From the NCBI GenBank assembly GCA_023248915.1, contig JAHFDQ010000390.1, forward strand, positions 1 through 6,061: a DNA stretch of 6,061 bases, in the 5' to 3' direction. Under the pieces are notes generated by a model. That model was not told where the DNA came from, did no database searches, and saw only the letters and a program-made list of their open reading frames with translations. Each line of letters opens with the position of its first letter. The stretch's first letter is position 1. The position numbers and the translations under genes are program-made. Source of the DNA: Archangiaceae bacterium. Lineage in GTDB: Bacteria; Myxococcota; Myxococcia; Myxococcales; Myxococcaceae. Of the stretch, positions 5,822 through 6,061 are shown piece by piece.

Positions 5822-6061
5822 GTGAACAATCTCGACAAGTCAGCCGGCCGGGGCCCGGCGCGCGGACAGGTGCTGGCTCAGGCGGCCCGAATTCTCGCGA
5901 GCCTGGACGGTGCCGCCCAAACGGCGTCGTCACTGGAAAGGCTCTCGGCCGAGCTCGGCGCGTCCGGCGCCTGCCTTTACCGCTCCGACCCGGTGACCGG
6001 GACGTCGCGGCTCGTCGCGGCACCCGGGTGGCCGGGCGAAACGAAGGAGGAGCTCCCACGC
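5822..6061 (+). CDS. N-terminus of a GAF-domain-like sensor or regulatory protein (truncated at window edge)
   Basis: Eighty codons are visible from the GTG at 5822 to the last base. This is the first start codon after an in-frame TGA near 5727. An alpha-helical opening (AARILASLDGAAQTASSLERLSAEL, in parts 21-45) is followed by GASGACLYRSDPVTGTSRLVAAPGW in outline (46-70). That is the usual start of a GAF domain: helix, then a strand ending in a small-molecule or chromophore pocket. GAF modules begin many histidine kinases, sigma-54 activators and phosphatases, and the rest of the protein lies beyond the edge. A purine-rich GCGGGGGG precedes the start, and CATACT at 5796-5801 is a weak -10 candidate. 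No signal peptide is visible, so it is probably cytoplasmic. Confidence 0.6.
   Translation, partial: MNNLDKSAGRGPARGQVLAQAARILASLDGAAQTASSLERLSAELGASGACLYRSDPVTGTSRLVAAPGWPGETKEELPR

Noticed and set aside
5631..6059. A 142-codon minus-strand open frame at the right edge
   Set aside because: It is Arg/Pro/Ser-rich and overlaps the GAF-like reading frame and the end of the EXORDIUM-like gene.

Overview
The window is a 6.1-kb piece of a GC-rich bacterial chromosome (77% G+C in one 60-base line of the had gene that I counted). Lipoproteins with long low-complexity linkers, a B-box-like zinc-finger membrane protein, GTG starts and an EXORDIUM-like secreted protein suggest a myxobacterium or another deltaproteobacterium-like lineage. 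That placement is an inference, because no rRNA or marker gene is present. I see no tRNA, rRNA, CRISPR array or insertion sequence.

Left part, minus strand (1-2276). The leftmost gene is an oah (bamA)-type ring-cleaving 6-oxocyclohex-1-ene-1-carbonyl-CoA hydrolase, which runs off the left edge. It is preceded, 22 bp away, by had, the zinc- and NAD-dependent 6-hydroxycyclohex-1-ene-1-carbonyl-CoA dehydrogenase. These are consecutive steps of anaerobic benzoyl-CoA degradation: Had oxidises the ring alcohol and Oah hydrates and opens the ring to 3-hydroxypimeloyl-CoA. Upstream of had lies a small B-box-like zinc-finger protein with one membrane segment. Its stop codon sits inside a perfect FNR-type palindrome, TTGATCGAGATCAA (1961-1974). 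This box is placed so that a plausible -10 element and a start site just before the had ATG would give the classical -41.5 activator position. Oxygen- or redox-responsive control of an anaerobic aromatic pathway is therefore suggested directly by the sequence, and this is the most interesting signal here.

Middle (2384-4215). A 400-residue minus-strand lipoprotein of unknown function, with TPR-like helices, has visibly lower G+C than its neighbours. It is divergent, across 65 bp, from a plus-strand DUF1697 family gene.

Right part (4216-6061). A decayed remnant of a secreted right-handed beta-helix-like protein lies on the minus strand, its readable segments spread over two frames. Divergent from it is an intact lipoprotein of the EXORDIUM / phosphate-induced protein 1 family, which carries a zincin-like HELDE motif. 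A hairpin follows that gene, and then the first 80 codons of a GAF-like sensor protein run off the right edge.

Only had and oah form a clear functional unit. The remaining genes look like independent accessory genes.
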